6,293 nucleotides of DNA, from positions 1 to 6,293 of the forward strand of contig CANQAW010000105.1 in NCBI GenBank assembly GCA_947589525.1. Direction: 5' to 3'. Positions 6,208 through 6,293 of the stretch are shown piece after piece. Origin of the DNA: Candidatus Gastranaerophilales bacterium. GTDB lineage: Bacteria > Cyanobacteriota > Vampirovibrionia > Gastranaerophilales > Gastranaerophilaceae. The position numbers were made by a program, and so were the translations under genes. Numbering within the stretch: position 1 is the stretch's first letter; every line of letters starts with the position of its first letter. The notes under the pieces are model-generated. The model did no database searches. It was not told the origin of the DNA and saw only the letters and a program-made list of their open reading frames with translations.

Positions 6208-6265
6208 GTGCTCGTCGGTTAAAAAATTTATGCAAAAAAGAGAAAATATTCCGCGGGAAATGCGC

Positions 6266-6293
6266 TTGACATATGCGGCGGGCGGGATTATAA
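6266..6293 (+). promoter_or_regulatory. Consensus housekeeping-sigma promoter facing out of the window
   Basis: TTGACA (6266-6271) is followed by exactly 17 bases and then TATAA (6289-6293) at the window edge; a T as the next base would complete the consensus. The direction is plus, divergent from the flagellar operon, so it would drive a gene to the right of the window. The spacer is unusually G-rich (GCGGCGGGCGGG), which could be a chance context. Confidence 0.55.

Larger units (their letters stand above)
6138..6293. other. CpG-rich non-coding region upstream of flgA
   Basis: These 156 bases hold no convincing coding frame on either strand. GC is about 40 percent by hand count, with roughly 16 CpG steps in clusters (6160-6165, 6251-6256, 6275-6286), unlike the AT-rich, CpG-poor operon. 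The region contains TTCCGGAA (6150-6157), an inverted repeat (6185-6207), and an outward plus-strand promoter at the right edge. On the minus strand the only -10-like element is TATAAA at 6170-6175, without a good -35, so the operon's own promoter was not identified. It could be a divergent intergenic regulatory region, or foreign sequence joined to flgA. Confidence 0.45.

Noticed and set aside
6150..6240. Sigma-28 or sigma-54 flagellar promoter upstream of flgA.
   Set aside because: TAAA followed by CCGGAA and TAAA followed by CCGACGA have the wrong sequence or spacing for sigma-28, and no TGGC-N-TTGC element for sigma-54 is present.
6249..6259. TTCC-GCG-GGAA and TTCCGGAA (6150-6157) as a shared operator pair.
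   Set aside because: They are short, differ in centre spacing and are not clearly related; chance is as likely.
1..6293. Circular contig, CRISPR array, transposon or tRNA.
   Set aside because: The two ends share only a short GCTTGAC string. I saw no repeat-spacer pattern, transposase or tRNA-like fold.

Overview
This 6.3 kb window is almost entirely one minus-strand flagellar operon of the axial/ring type. In transcription order (right to left) it reads flgA - flgH - flgI - flgJ (rod-binding domain only) - a FlgM-position small protein - a FlgN-type chaperone - flgK - flgL, and it closes with a strong rho-independent terminator just past flgL. The spacers are 0 to 19 bp, and most Shine-Dalgarno sites (AAGGA, AGGTGA or GGGAG type) lie inside or directly after the preceding gene, so the eight genes are very probably co-transcribed and partly translationally coupled.

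The presence of both P-ring (FlgI) and L-ring (FlgH) genes, plus the P-ring chaperone FlgA, points to a diderm (Gram-negative-type) flagellated bacterium. The DNA is AT-rich (about one third GC in the operon stretches I counted). A low-GC gut-type lineage such as flagellated Vampirovibrionia/Melainabacteria or a relative would fit, but this is an impression from protein style and composition. No rRNA or other marker in the window settles it.

The genes work together as follows. FlgA helps FlgI assemble into the periplasmic P ring around the rod, and FlgH forms the L ring in the outer membrane. The short FlgJ caps or scaffolds the growing rod without the fused muramidase seen in enterobacteria. 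FlgN is the export chaperone for the two hook-filament junction proteins FlgK and FlgL encoded right after it. The FlgM-position protein would be the anti-sigma-28 checkpoint factor, although its C-terminus does not look like the textbook family.

The two ends are the odd parts. At the left end, bases 66-167 on the plus strand encode the last 33 residues of a histidyl-tRNA synthetase-like protein. The similarity stops abruptly near base 63 and the frame has a stop at 39-41, so this is either a gene remnant or a chimeric/contig-end junction. At the right end, flgA starts at a GTG with no convincing ribosome binding site and no signal peptide. Beyond it lie about 156 bases of CpG-rich non-coding sequence holding a perfect 9-bp inverted repeat and an outward-facing consensus promoter (TTGACA, 17 bp, TATAA). 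I do not see a new biological system here. The departures worth checking are the atypical FlgM-position protein, the FlgH without a lipobox cysteine, the FlgA without a signal peptide, and the two window ends.
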